From VAZQ01 sp963753575 (GTDB lineage Bacteria > Pseudomonadota > Alphaproteobacteria > Rhizobiales > Xanthobacteraceae), in NCBI GenBank assembly GCA_963753575.1, contig CAVWCR010000003.1:2852001-2916000 (forward strand): a DNA stretch of 64,000 bases, read 5' to 3'. Below the pieces are notes generated by a model. It was not told where the DNA came from. It searched no databases and was given only the letters and a program-made list of their open reading frames with translations. How positions within the stretch are numbered: position 1 is the stretch's first letter; each line of letters begins with the position of its first letter. Both the position numbers and the translations under genes were made by a program. Shown here piece by piece: positions 17,452 to 24,854 of this stretch.

Positions 17452-18435
17452 ATGGCCAAGCTGAGACTGACCGTCGCCGCCGGCGACTACGACATCATCC
17501 GCCCGCTGAAAGAAGGGCTGGTGGAAGCCGCCGGCCTCGAGCTCATCTTCCTCACCGACATGGGGCCGCGCGAGCGGCACTGGCGGCTGGCGCGCAAGAC
17601 CGAGTTCGACGTCTGCGAGGAGAACGTCGGCGCCTATTTCATCGCCCGCGACCAGCAGCACCCGATCACCGCAATCCCGGTCTTCCTGCATCGCCGCTTC
17701 CGGCACGGCTTCGTGTTCATCAACACGGCGGCCGGCATCAAGTCGCCGAAGGACCTGATCGGCAGAGAGATCGGCGGCACCAACTTCATGCCGGCCGGCA
17801 ACATCTGGATGCGCGGCACTCTGGAGGAACGTTATGGCGTCCCGCACCGGACGATCACCTGGGTGGTGGACCGCAGCGAGGACATTGCGTTTGACAAGCC
17901 TTCCGATCTGCGCATCGAAATGAAGAAGAGCGATAAATCGCTCAACGACATGCTGGCGGACGGCGACATTCCGGCGATGATCTCGCCCACCATCCCGCGC
18001 CCGTTCGTCATGGGTGACAAGCGGGTCGCGCGGCTGTTTCCCGACTACAAGCAGGTCGAGATCGACTACTACCGCGAGACCGGGATTTTTCCGATCATGC
18101 ATGTGACCACGATCCGGCATGAGATCGTCGACAAATATCCCTGGGCGACCACCAATCTGGTCAAGGCATTGGAGGCGTCGAAGCAAATGGCCTATCGGCG
18201 CGTGCAGAACCCGCGCATGGTGCCGCTCGCCTGGGTGCGCACCGCGGTCGAGGAGCAGCAGGACATCCTCGGATCCGATCCGTGGCAGTACGGCCTCACC
18301 GACGCCAACCGCAAGAACCTCGAGACCATCCAGCGCTACGTGCACCAGCAGGGCATGGTCAGCAAGCTGCGCCCGCTGGAAGAGTTGTTCGACGACACTG
18401 ACCTCGGCGATTCCGGCGGACTGGAGGAGGTTTAG
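17452..18435 (+). CDS. 4,5-dihydroxyphthalate decarboxylase-like PBP-fold protein
   Basis: A 327-residue protein without a signal peptide. The sequence follows the Pht5/dihydroxyphthalate decarboxylase family I know: LRLTVAAGDYDIIRPLKEG at the start, FDVCEENVGAYF, AIPVFLHRRFRHGFVFIN, then the SPKDLIGREIGGTNF and RGTLEERYGV segments. This family has a periplasmic-binding fold but includes cytoplasmic decarboxylases of ortho-hydroxylated aromatic acids; others are annotated as ABC binding proteins. RBS AGGAAG eight bases before the ATG. It follows the importer by 36 bases, so it may act on the imported compound. Catalytic identity is not proven. Confidence 0.75.
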   Translation: MAKLRLTVAAGDYDIIRPLKEGLVEAAGLELIFLTDMGPRERHWRLARKTEFDVCEENVGAYFIARDQQHPITAIPVFLHRRFRHGFVFINTAAGIKSPKDLIGREIGGTNFMPAGNIWMRGTLEERYGVPHRTITWVVDRSEDIAFDKPSDLRIEMKKSDKSLNDMLADGDIPAMISPTIPRPFVMGDKRVARLFPDYKQVEIDYYRETGIFPIMHVTTIRHEIVDKYPWATTNLVKALEASKQMAYRRVQNPRMVPLAWVRTAVEEQQDILGSDPWQYGLTDANRKNLETIQRYVHQQGMVSKLRPLEELFDDTDLGDSGGLEEV

Positions 18436-18466
18436 CGTGCGGCCGCATTCAACGCGTACCCTCCGT

Positions 18467-18577
18467 TGTCGTCCCCGCGTAGGCGGGAACCCGGTAGACA
18501 CTGTGGGCGCGGTTGACACTGCGGCGACACAGAGTGCGGCTCTGGAATACTGGGTCCCCGCGTTCGCGGGGACGACA
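18467..18577. repeat. REP-like paired hairpin, copy 3
   Basis: Left arm TTGTCGTCCCCGCGTAGGCG, right arm GGGTCCCCGCGTTCGCGGGG followed by ACGACAG. The arms' tails differ from the other copies (ACCCGGTAG / CTACTGGG-like), a subtype. Lies in the gap between the decarboxylase-like gene and the first M24 gene, so it may separate two transcription units. Confidence 0.85.
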
Positions 18578-18612
18578 GCAACATCTATTCGTGCCAGCGA
18601 AGCGCTGTCCCA

Positions 18613-19725
18613 ATGAATGCCCACGAACGCCTCGCCGATATCTGCGCCCGCATGCGGGACGAGAAGCTCGACCTTCTCATCGGCATGCACGACGGCGCCC
18701 ATTTCATCGAGAAGCCGAACCCCGTGATGGTGCTGGCTGGCTTCAAGTCGCTCGGCGCGAGCGCCGTGCTCCTGCAGCCGGACGGTGCGATGACGCTCGT
18801 CGTCACGCCGCCCTGGGACGCCGAGCGGGCGGCGCAGTGCTGCCCGGATGCGCACGTTTGCGGCGCCGATGATGTCGTCGATGGCGTGCTCGGGGAGCTC
18901 GGCAAACGCGCCGCCGGACGCGCCGCTGTCGCGACCGCGGGTCTGCGCTTTCTGCCTTATGACATCGCCAGCCGGTTGACGGCCGCACTCCCCACGCGTT
19001 CCGCCGACAAGCTCGTGTTCGATGCGGCACGCACCAAGACATCGGATGAGATCGCGAACGCGCGCGAAGCGACCCGCATTGCCGAGCGCGGCTATGAGCA
19101 CCTGATCGAGATCGCGCGTCCGGGCATGAGCGAGGACGCGCTCGCGGTCGAGCTCAAGTGGTTCATGAAAACGCTCGGCGCCGAGGACAATTTCCTCCTC
19201 CTTTGCGCCGGGCCGCACAATCGCGCGGTGCAGCCGTCGAACGGCCGCAAGCTGCAGGCTGGCGATATCATCCTGGCCGAGATCACGCCGAGCTACCGCG
19301 GCCAGCTCGCGCAGATCTGCCGCACGGTCGTGGCCGGCAAGCCGTCCGACGAGCTCGCGCGCAAGTACGAGCTGGTGGTGCGCGCGATGGACGAAGGCAT
19401 CAAGGCCGCCGTCCCCGGCGTCGCCATGGCGAACGTCTGCCGCGCCATCAACATGGTGCTCGAAGCGCAGGGCTACGGCGAATATTGCTATCCTCCGCAC
19501 ATCCGCCGGCGCGGACACGGCCTCGGCTTCGGCTCGGTGCGGCCGGGCGATGTCGCGCTCGACAACACCACCATGCTCGAGCCCGACATGGTGTTCATGA
19601 TCCATCCGAACCAGTATCTGCCGGAGACCGGCTATCTTCTTTGCGGCGAGCCGGTGCTGCTGACCGCGCGCGGTGCCGAGCCGCTGACGCAGCAAAAGGC
19701 CGCGCTCGCCATGATCGCGGGCTAG
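18613..19725 (+). CDS. M24 (creatinase/aminopeptidase P fold) protein 1, metal ligands missing
   Basis: A 370-residue two-domain protein: creatinase-type N-terminal domain, then the pita-bread M24 domain from about residue 150. The family His is kept in RRRGHGLGFGS, but the metal ligands of peptidases are not: the Asp pair is replaced in GDIILAEITPSYRGQLAQIC (Glu and Gln), the ligand Glu in MVFMIHPNQYL is His, and the last Glu is absent. That pattern fits a metal-independent M24 enzyme such as creatinase rather than a prolidase. Exact reaction unknown. It is followed 15 bases on by a second, more degenerate M24 gene. Confidence 0.82.
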   Translation: MNAHERLADICARMRDEKLDLLIGMHDGAHFIEKPNPVMVLAGFKSLGASAVLLQPDGAMTLVVTPPWDAERAAQCCPDAHVCGADDVVDGVLGELGKRAAGRAAVATAGLRFLPYDIASRLTAALPTRSADKLVFDAARTKTSDEIANAREATRIAERGYEHLIEIARPGMSEDALAVELKWFMKTLGAEDNFLLLCAGPHNRAVQPSNGRKLQAGDIILAEITPSYRGQLAQICRTVVAGKPSDELARKYELVVRAMDEGIKAAVPGVAMANVCRAINMVLEAQGYGEYCYPPHIRRRGHGLGFGSVRPGDVALDNTTMLEPDMVFMIHPNQYLPETGYLLCGEPVLLTARGAEPLTQQKAALAMIAG

Positions 19726-19740
19726 ATCAGGACCGATGCC

Positions 19741-20850
19741 GTGCTGACCTCGCACCCGACCCTGCTGATCGGCCCCTCCGACTGGGATGCCGACGTGATG
19801 CCGAGTGAGCAATTCGACCGGCGCATCGAGGCGCTGTGGCGCGCGTCTCCCGACGCGCCTTGCGCGATCGTCTACGGCAATCCGGCGCATCACGCCGAGC
19901 TTGCCTATCTCACCAACCTGGTGCCGAAGCTCGAGGCGGCGGTCGCAATCCTCGTGCGCAACGGCGCGCATGAGCTTCACCTCGGCGGCGGCCCCAACAT
20001 GCTGGGCGCCGCAAAGCCGTTGACCTTCATCGAGAGCCTCAAGCCGCTGCGCGGCGGCCAGGCGATCGGGCAGCGCGCGGCCGAGACCCGGACCGGCTTC
20101 CCGGGCGTCCCGCTCATCATCGGCGGCGGCTATATGCCGATGGCGATGCACCAGGGCATCGACGAGACCCTGGGCGAGATCGCGCTTGATGCAACGGCGC
20201 ATGTGTGGACGCTGATGCGGCGCACCACGTCGCACGAGCTTGATGCGATGCGCGAAAGCTGTTTTGCGCTCAACGGCGCCATGACCGCCATTGCCGACGC
20301 CGAAAAGGCGGGCGCAGGCATCACCGACGCGATCCTGGCCGGCGAGCGCGAAGCCAATACACGCGGCGCGCAGGACCTGCGCACGCTGTTCAGCCTCGAC
20401 GGCGGCCGCACGCTGCAGCCGTTCAGTACAAGGATTGATACGCAAGTTGATCCGCTGCAGGTCTATGTCGCGGCGCGCCGCTTCAACTACTGGTCGGAAG
20501 GCTTTCTCATGGTGTCGGTCCGCCGACCGCCGGTCGCCGCGAAGGCGAAGGAGCTGCTGCGGCAGGCGCTCGCTGCCATCAAGGCCGGCGTCAAGACTGC
20601 CGATGTCGCGGAGCTCATCCGGGCGGCCGCCAAGCCGCATCGTCCGCATCCGGTGACCGAGCGCGCTCTCGCCAGCCGGATCGGGCTGGCGCTGGAAGAG
20701 CCGCCCTATACCGACGCCGGTACGACGTTCGAGGCCGGCGAGTTCTATTCGATCAGGGTCGGCATCACCAACGACATTGACGCCCACGCCATCGTGTCGG
20801 CCATGATCCGCATTCGCGACGACGGCTTCGACATGCTCTGGTCGGCCTAG
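19741..20850 (+). CDS. M24-fold protein 2, degenerate active site
   Basis: A 369-residue paralogue-like partner of the preceding gene. It has the N-terminal domain (AIVYGNPAHHAELAYLTNLV) and a recognisable C-terminal M24 half (HELDAMRESCFALNGAMTAI, PPYTDAGTTFEAGEFYSIRV), but the conserved His is replaced in ALASRIGLALEEP and no metal ligands are apparent. It may be a non-catalytic subunit forming a heteromer with protein 1. GTG start at 19741; ATG 19798 is an alternative that would lose 19 residues. Cotranscribed with its neighbours on both sides. Confidence 0.75.
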   Translation: MLTSHPTLLIGPSDWDADVMPSEQFDRRIEALWRASPDAPCAIVYGNPAHHAELAYLTNLVPKLEAAVAILVRNGAHELHLGGGPNMLGAAKPLTFIESLKPLRGGQAIGQRAAETRTGFPGVPLIIGGGYMPMAMHQGIDETLGEIALDATAHVWTLMRRTTSHELDAMRESCFALNGAMTAIADAEKAGAGITDAILAGEREANTRGAQDLRTLFSLDGGRTLQPFSTRIDTQVDPLQVYVAARRFNYWSEGFLMVSVRRPPVAAKAKELLRQALAAIKAGVKTADVAELIRAAAKPHRPHPVTERALASRIGLALEEPPYTDAGTTFEAGEFYSIRVGITNDIDAHAIVSAMIRIRDDGFDMLWSA

Positions 20851-20871
20851 CAAGAGATCCGGGAGGAGATA

Positions 20872-21987
20872 ATGAAGCAACCAACCCGCAGGCTGTCGTT
20901 TCGCGGCTGCACCTGCTGCGTCCCCACGCCAACTCTGCCGCCCGCGCGGCATGTGCTCCCAAGGAGACCACATGCGGGCGGCGGTGCGCCAAGCGGCAGC
21001 CTGTTTGCGGCGGCTGCTGCGGGACCTTCCACGTCGGCGCAGGGCGGCTCCGGCACCGCGGCCGCGTCGAAGCCCTATCGCATCGACACCCACCACCACA
21101 TCGCGCCGCCGAAATTCATCGACGAGATGCGCGCGCTCCTGCAGCCGCCGACGCTCGCCTGGACCATCGAGAAGTCGATCGAGGACATGGACAAGGCCGG
21201 CGTCGCCACCTCGATCACCTCGATCACCACGCCCGGCGTCTGGATCGGCGACGATGCGCAAGGCCGCCGCGTCGCGCGCGAGTGCAACGACTTTGCGGCG
21301 CGGCTCGCCGTCGACTATCCGGGACGTTTCGGCATGTTCGCGGCGCTGCCGCTCCCTGAGGTCGACGGCAGCCTGCGCGAGATCGAACACGGGCTCGACG
21401 TGCTCAAAGCCGATGGGATCTGCCTGTTCACCAGCTATCGCGACAAGTGGCTCGGAGACCCCGCGTTCGAGCCGGTGATGGCCGAGCTCAACCGGCGCAA
21501 GGCCCTGGTCTATACGCATCCGGAAGCGCCGGTCTGCTGCCGCGGCCTCATCCCGGGCATCAACGAGGCCGTGATCGAATACGGCACCGACACCGCGCGC
21601 GCGATCGCGCGGCTCCTGTTCAGCGGCACCGCCAGCCGCTACCCGGACATCCGCTGGATCTTCTCGCATGGCGGCGGCGTGCTGCCGATGCTGTACGAGC
21701 GCTTCGTGCGCGCCGGCCGGCTGCCGCAGAACGCACCGCAGGTGCCGAACGGCGTGATGCACGAACTGCTGCGCTTCTATTACGACGTGGCGCAGATTGC
21801 GCATCCGCCCGGCCTCTCGGCGCTTATGAAGATGGTGCCGATCTCACAGATCCTGTGGGGCACCGATTTTCCATTCCGCTTCGGGTGGGAATACAACAAG
21901 GGCCTCGGCGAGTACGGCTTCAGCGACGCCGACCTGCGCCGGATCGAGCGCGACAATGCGCTGACGCTGTTGCCGCGCTGGCGCTGA
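20872..21987 (+). CDS. Amidohydrolase family protein (ACMSD-like decarboxylase/hydrolase)
   Basis: A 371-residue metal-dependent hydrolase. The domain begins near residue 65 with RIDTHHHIAPPKFIDEM (HxH metal site), has Tyr-Thr-His in LVYTHPEAPVCC, the SHGGGVLPML segment and the final Asp in ILWGTDFPFRFG. These match the amidohydrolase-2 group that includes ACMSD and aromatic acid decarboxylases. The first 60 residues are odd: cysteine- and proline-rich (FRGCTCCVPTPTLPPARH), not a clean signal peptide; the preceding AGGAG is good. A frameshift in an original Tat signal is possible. Likely last gene of the unit; a repeat follows. Confidence 0.88.
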   Translation: MKQPTRRLSFRGCTCCVPTPTLPPARHVLPRRPHAGGGAPSGSLFAAAAAGPSTSAQGGSGTAAASKPYRIDTHHHIAPPKFIDEMRALLQPPTLAWTIEKSIEDMDKAGVATSITSITTPGVWIGDDAQGRRVARECNDFAARLAVDYPGRFGMFAALPLPEVDGSLREIEHGLDVLKADGICLFTSYRDKWLGDPAFEPVMAELNRRKALVYTHPEAPVCCRGLIPGINEAVIEYGTDTARAIARLLFSGTASRYPDIRWIFSHGGGVLPMLYERFVRAGRLPQNAPQVPNGVMHELLRFYYDVAQIAHPPGLSALMKMVPISQILWGTDFPFRFGWEYNKGLGEYGFSDADLRRIERDNALTLLPRWR

Positions 21988-22066
21988 CCCGTCCATCTGG
22001 TCGAAGGCGGCGGCGCCGTTGCAGCTTGCCCGGTCGCTCCCACTACGGTCGTGCGCAACCCGCTCC

Positions 22067-22173
22067 TGTCGTCTCCGCGCAGGCGGGGACCCACCGGCCT
22101 TTCCGTTATTCCGACGTCTCGCCACATCACCGCTGCTGCGGCGTATGGGTCCCCGCCTTCGCGGGGACGACAG
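22067..22173. repeat. REP-like paired hairpin, copy 4
   Basis: Left arm TGTCGTCTCCGCGCAGGCGG, right arm TATGGGTCCCCGCCTTCGCG followed by GGGACGACAG, about 50 variable bases between. It lies 80 bases after the amidohydrolase stop and may end that transcript. Confidence 0.85.
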
Positions 22174-22760
22174 CGGGGAGGTGCGTGCATGTGTGACCGT
22201 CATACTCGCCCGCGGCATTTCACCTGTTCACTTTTCAAACAGCTTGCGGCTTCCATCAGCACGCATCAGACAAATTGAGATCGTCCCCTGTTGCTTTGCT
22301 TGGGCGCGGGGGTTCGCCCGTCTTCCGCTTTCCTCACCGCCCCTCAATCGAGGGGGATGGCGCGCCGACAGGCGCAGTGCCCGGATTGCTCCGGGCGATG
22401 TCCGGCTGCGGCCGGACCATGGTGCACTGGCGGTGCACCCGCGCCTCTCGGCGCGCCAACGCGGCATCTTGGCTTATCGCCTTTGACGGTGGTCGGACCG
22501 GGCCGGCTCCATAGTGGCCGACGAGGCTGCCCGAGTACCGCCCGGGGACGGGGCTTGCGTCATTACCCCGCTCGCGGGTGCCGCTCCCGCTCCCCGCCTT
22601 GCGAACGCCTCCGGAAGGCGCCCCTCGAACACGGAACAGGATGGACGCTCCGTAGCATGACATTACGCAACGAACAACAATTATTTTCTCGTGGTGAAAT
22701 TTCTTATGGTGAATAATGGGCTTGAATGACGCTCGTGGGAGACAATCCGCCACGCGAGCC
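22174..22760. other. Long intergenic region around the hairpin train
   Basis: Nearly 590 bases without a supportable gene. Besides the hairpin train there is another GC-rich hairpin zone to 22620 (for example CGCCT-CCGGA-AGGCG at 22606-22620) and then a strikingly AT-rich 60-base strip at about 22655-22715, directly after the 3' end of the minus-strand TPR gene. Open frames here have shadow-like Arg/Pro/Ser composition. Confidence 0.5.
22340..22473. other. Train of six to seven consecutive short perfect hairpins
   Basis: Back-to-back perfect stem-loops, each with a 4- or 5-base loop: CCCCTC/GAGGGG (22340-22355), GCGCC/GGCGC (22362-22375), GCCCGGA/TCCGGGC (22379-22396), GTCCGGC/GCCGGAC (22400-22417), GGTGCAC/GTGCACC (22421-22439), GCGCC/GGCGC (22441-22454), then GCCAA/TTGGC with a 9-base loop (22455-22473). 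Gaps between stems are only one to six bases. No credible protein reads through. It could be a structured RNA, a repeated intergenic element or a folded DNA site; the sequence alone does not decide. Confidence 0.6.
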
Positions 22761-23717
22761 CTAGCGCGCCGGCTGGACATCCAACATGGCGCAAGCCCGG
22801 TCATAGTCCGCTTGCGCGCGCTCCGCGTCGCCCATCTTGGCATAAGCGAGCGCGCGCTGCTGATAGGCCTCGGCGACGCCGGGCGCAAGCTTGATGACCT
22901 TGGTGAAATCGGCGACGGCCTTGCGCAAATCGCTCTTGCCCAGGTAGCTCTGGCCGCGCAGGAAGAGCGCGTTGGCATCCTTGGTCAGCTTGATGACCCG
23001 CGAAAAGTCGCTGATGGCGCCATCGTAGTTGCCGGTCGTATGCAGGGCGATGCCGCGATCCATCAATGCCTCGACGAACTTCGGCTGCAACCGAATGGCC
23101 TTGGTCTGATCGGAGATGCCGCGCCGAATATCTTGCATTCCGGCGAAGGCCTTGCCGCGCAGATGCAGCGCGGCGGCAAATTTCGGATCGATGTCGAGCG
23201 CCTGGCTGTAGCTCTCGATGGCCCGATAGAGATCACCGGCCTGGTGATAGGCGATACCATTGGCGAGATGCGGCTGCGCTCGCTTGCGCCGTCTCCTGGC
23301 GAGCATCGACAGCGGCATCATGCCGACAATGACGATCCCCACGCCCCACAGCGAGTGGCCCATCGCGTAGTCGAGCGTCGACAGTTGGTAGGGCGGCAGC
23401 GGCGAAGGCAGAAGGCGGCGCGCCTGCAGCGATTTGATGTTCGCCTGATCGAGCCGGAAAAAAGCCTTTTCGCCCCGCACGCCGAGCACATAGCCGTCGT
23501 CGGTTACGCTGTAGGGCAGCAGAAAGGAATGAAACGAGTATTTGAATCCGAGGTAGAGCGCCTCGCCCTTGGGACCCTTGACGTCGACATCTTGAATTTT
23601 GCCGAGGTGTTCCTGCGTGCCAAAGTAAAGCCTTGCAGCCTCAACGGGCGTCGCGCTGATGGCGAGCACGGAAGCCAGACCCATCGCTGCCATGCCGGCC
23701 TTCAGTGATACTTTCAT
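22761..23717 (-). CDS. Tetratricopeptide repeat membrane protein
   Basis: A 318-residue protein. The start at 23717 gives MKVSLKAGMAAMGLASVLAI, a clean signal peptide with GAGGCGGCC before the ATG; longer readings run into non-coding sequence. Residues about 25-115 form an exported domain of unknown type, a membrane segment lies near 125-150 (GHSLWGVGIVIVGMMPLSML followed by RRRRKR), and the C-terminal half holds about four TPR units (AYHQAGDLYRAIESYSQALD, ALHTTGNYDGAISDFSRVIK, AYAKMGDAERAQADYDRACA). The topology puts the TPR part in the cytoplasm behind a positive cluster. A role in protein assembly is usual for TPRs, but no function is assigned. Confidence 0.82.
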   Translation of the reverse strand: MKVSLKAGMAAMGLASVLAISATPVEAARLYFGTQEHLGKIQDVDVKGPKGEALYLGFKYSFHSFLLPYSVTDDGYVLGVRGEKAFFRLDQANIKSLQARRLLPSPLPPYQLSTLDYAMGHSLWGVGIVIVGMMPLSMLARRRRKRAQPHLANGIAYHQAGDLYRAIESYSQALDIDPKFAAALHLRGKAFAGMQDIRRGISDQTKAIRLQPKFVEALMDRGIALHTTGNYDGAISDFSRVIKLTKDANALFLRGQSYLGKSDLRKAVADFTKVIKLAPGVAEAYQQRALAYAKMGDAERAQADYDRACAMLDVQPAR

Positions 23718-23904
23718 GTTGGGCCGCCTCTCATCCGTCGTTCCAATTCCTTGGCCCTGGAGAGGAAAACTCAGCGCTCCCCTCCGGCGCGGCGGACGCG
23801 GCGCCACCCAGCCATCCAGCACCATCGCCACCCTCCGATTGAACCGGTTCCCAATGGCGAAATTCTGATATGATGAGGGCCGCAAAAAACCCCGAGGATA
23901 TCCT

Positions 23905-24837
23905 ATGAGAAAACTCGTTCTGGAGACCACCTCACCGTTCCAGGGTCTGGCCGAGCTCGTGGCCTATGAAGAGGGCCTGTTCGAGCAGGAAGGTATCCAG
24001 ATCGAGTGGGCCGACCGCGACGAGGCCGGCGTCAAGACCGTCGATACCTCGCTCACCGACGTCAAGGGCGCCGACCCGTTCGTGAGCCACGGCACGCTGC
24101 TCGAGCAGGGCAAGGCCGACATGTATAATGCGTGCGAGTGGGGCAACTACTGCCGCGCCGGCGCGACCGGCGTTGGCAGCCGGCAGGTGGGGCGGCGCGC
24201 GATCGTGACCTATGCGGCGATCGTGGTGCGTCCGGAGTCTCCCGTCTACACGCCGCAGCAATTGGCCGGCCGCACGGTCGGGGTGCCGTTCTACGCCGGC
24301 ACGCATTATCTCGCGCTGCACATGCTCGAAGGCTTCATGCCGCGCGAGGACATCAAGGTCTGCCGCGCGCCGTCGGGCTCGCGCAACCGCTTCAACCTGA
24401 TGATGAAGGGCGAGCTCGAGGCGACGACGCTGACCGAGCCCTATCTCACGCTCGCCGAGAAGAAGGGCTGCCGGCTGATCTGCTCGGCCTTCTATCACGG
24501 CACGGAAGTGGCCTCCGACAAGGTCGATGCGGACACCTACGCGGCCTTCAACCGCGCAGTGCGCGAGGCGGTGCGCCGCATCAACGCCAACAAGGGCGCC
24601 TACCTGCGCTACTTCATCGACTACCACAAGGTGAAGGACCCGGAGATCGGCACGCTCAAGCCCGAGGACATCCGCGAAGGCCGCATCGTGCTGGTCGACC
24701 CGGCCCCGATCCCGGCCGACGAGCTGCAGCGCACCTACGACTGGGTGAAGAGCTGGGGCATGCTGGACGAGACCGAGTCGGCGCTCCAGCTCGTCAACAT
24801 GAACGTGCAGACGCGCGCGCACGCGACCGCGCAGTAG
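23905..24837 (+). CDS. NMT1-like PBP-fold protein without signal peptide
   Basis: A 310-residue protein related to ABC binding proteins of the NMT1/THI5 class (LAGRTVGVPFYAGTHYLALH, LTEPYLTLAEKKGCRLI) but starting MRKLVLETTSPFQGLAEL with no signal peptide, so it is probably cytoplasmic. It may be an enzyme or a ligand-handling protein; the Pht5-like gene at 17452 is a similar case. RBS GAGGA nine bases upstream of the ATG. The molybdenum hydroxylase gene follows after 17 bases, so the two are likely cotranscribed and act on the same compound. Confidence 0.75.
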   Translation: MRKLVLETTSPFQGLAELVAYEEGLFEQEGIQIEWADRDEAGVKTVDTSLTDVKGADPFVSHGTLLEQGKADMYNACEWGNYCRAGATGVGSRQVGRRAIVTYAAIVVRPESPVYTPQQLAGRTVGVPFYAGTHYLALHMLEGFMPREDIKVCRAPSGSRNRFNLMMKGELEATTLTEPYLTLAEKKGCRLICSAFYHGTEVASDKVDADTYAAFNRAVREAVRRINANKGAYLRYFIDYHKVKDPEIGTLKPEDIREGRIVLVDPAPIPADELQRTYDWVKSWGMLDETESALQLVNMNVQTRAHATAQ

Positions 24838-24854
24838 CGCACTCGATCCTGCGA

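Noticed and set aside
15394..21804. A 2136-residue open frame on the minus strand
   Set aside because: It runs antisense through seven good plus-strand genes, has His/Arg/Asp-rich shadow composition and no domain. In GC-rich DNA such long antisense frames arise by codon bias.
22261..22620. RNase P RNA (a GAGGAAAG word occurs on the minus strand in the hairpin-train region)
   Set aside because: The conserved rnpB core around GAGGAAAGTCCGGGC is not matched and the rest of the expected fold is missing.
24132..24854. Extension of the molybdenum hydroxylase frame 241 codons upstream
   Set aside because: It overlaps the PBP-fold gene in another frame and has shadow composition; family alignment starts at 24855.
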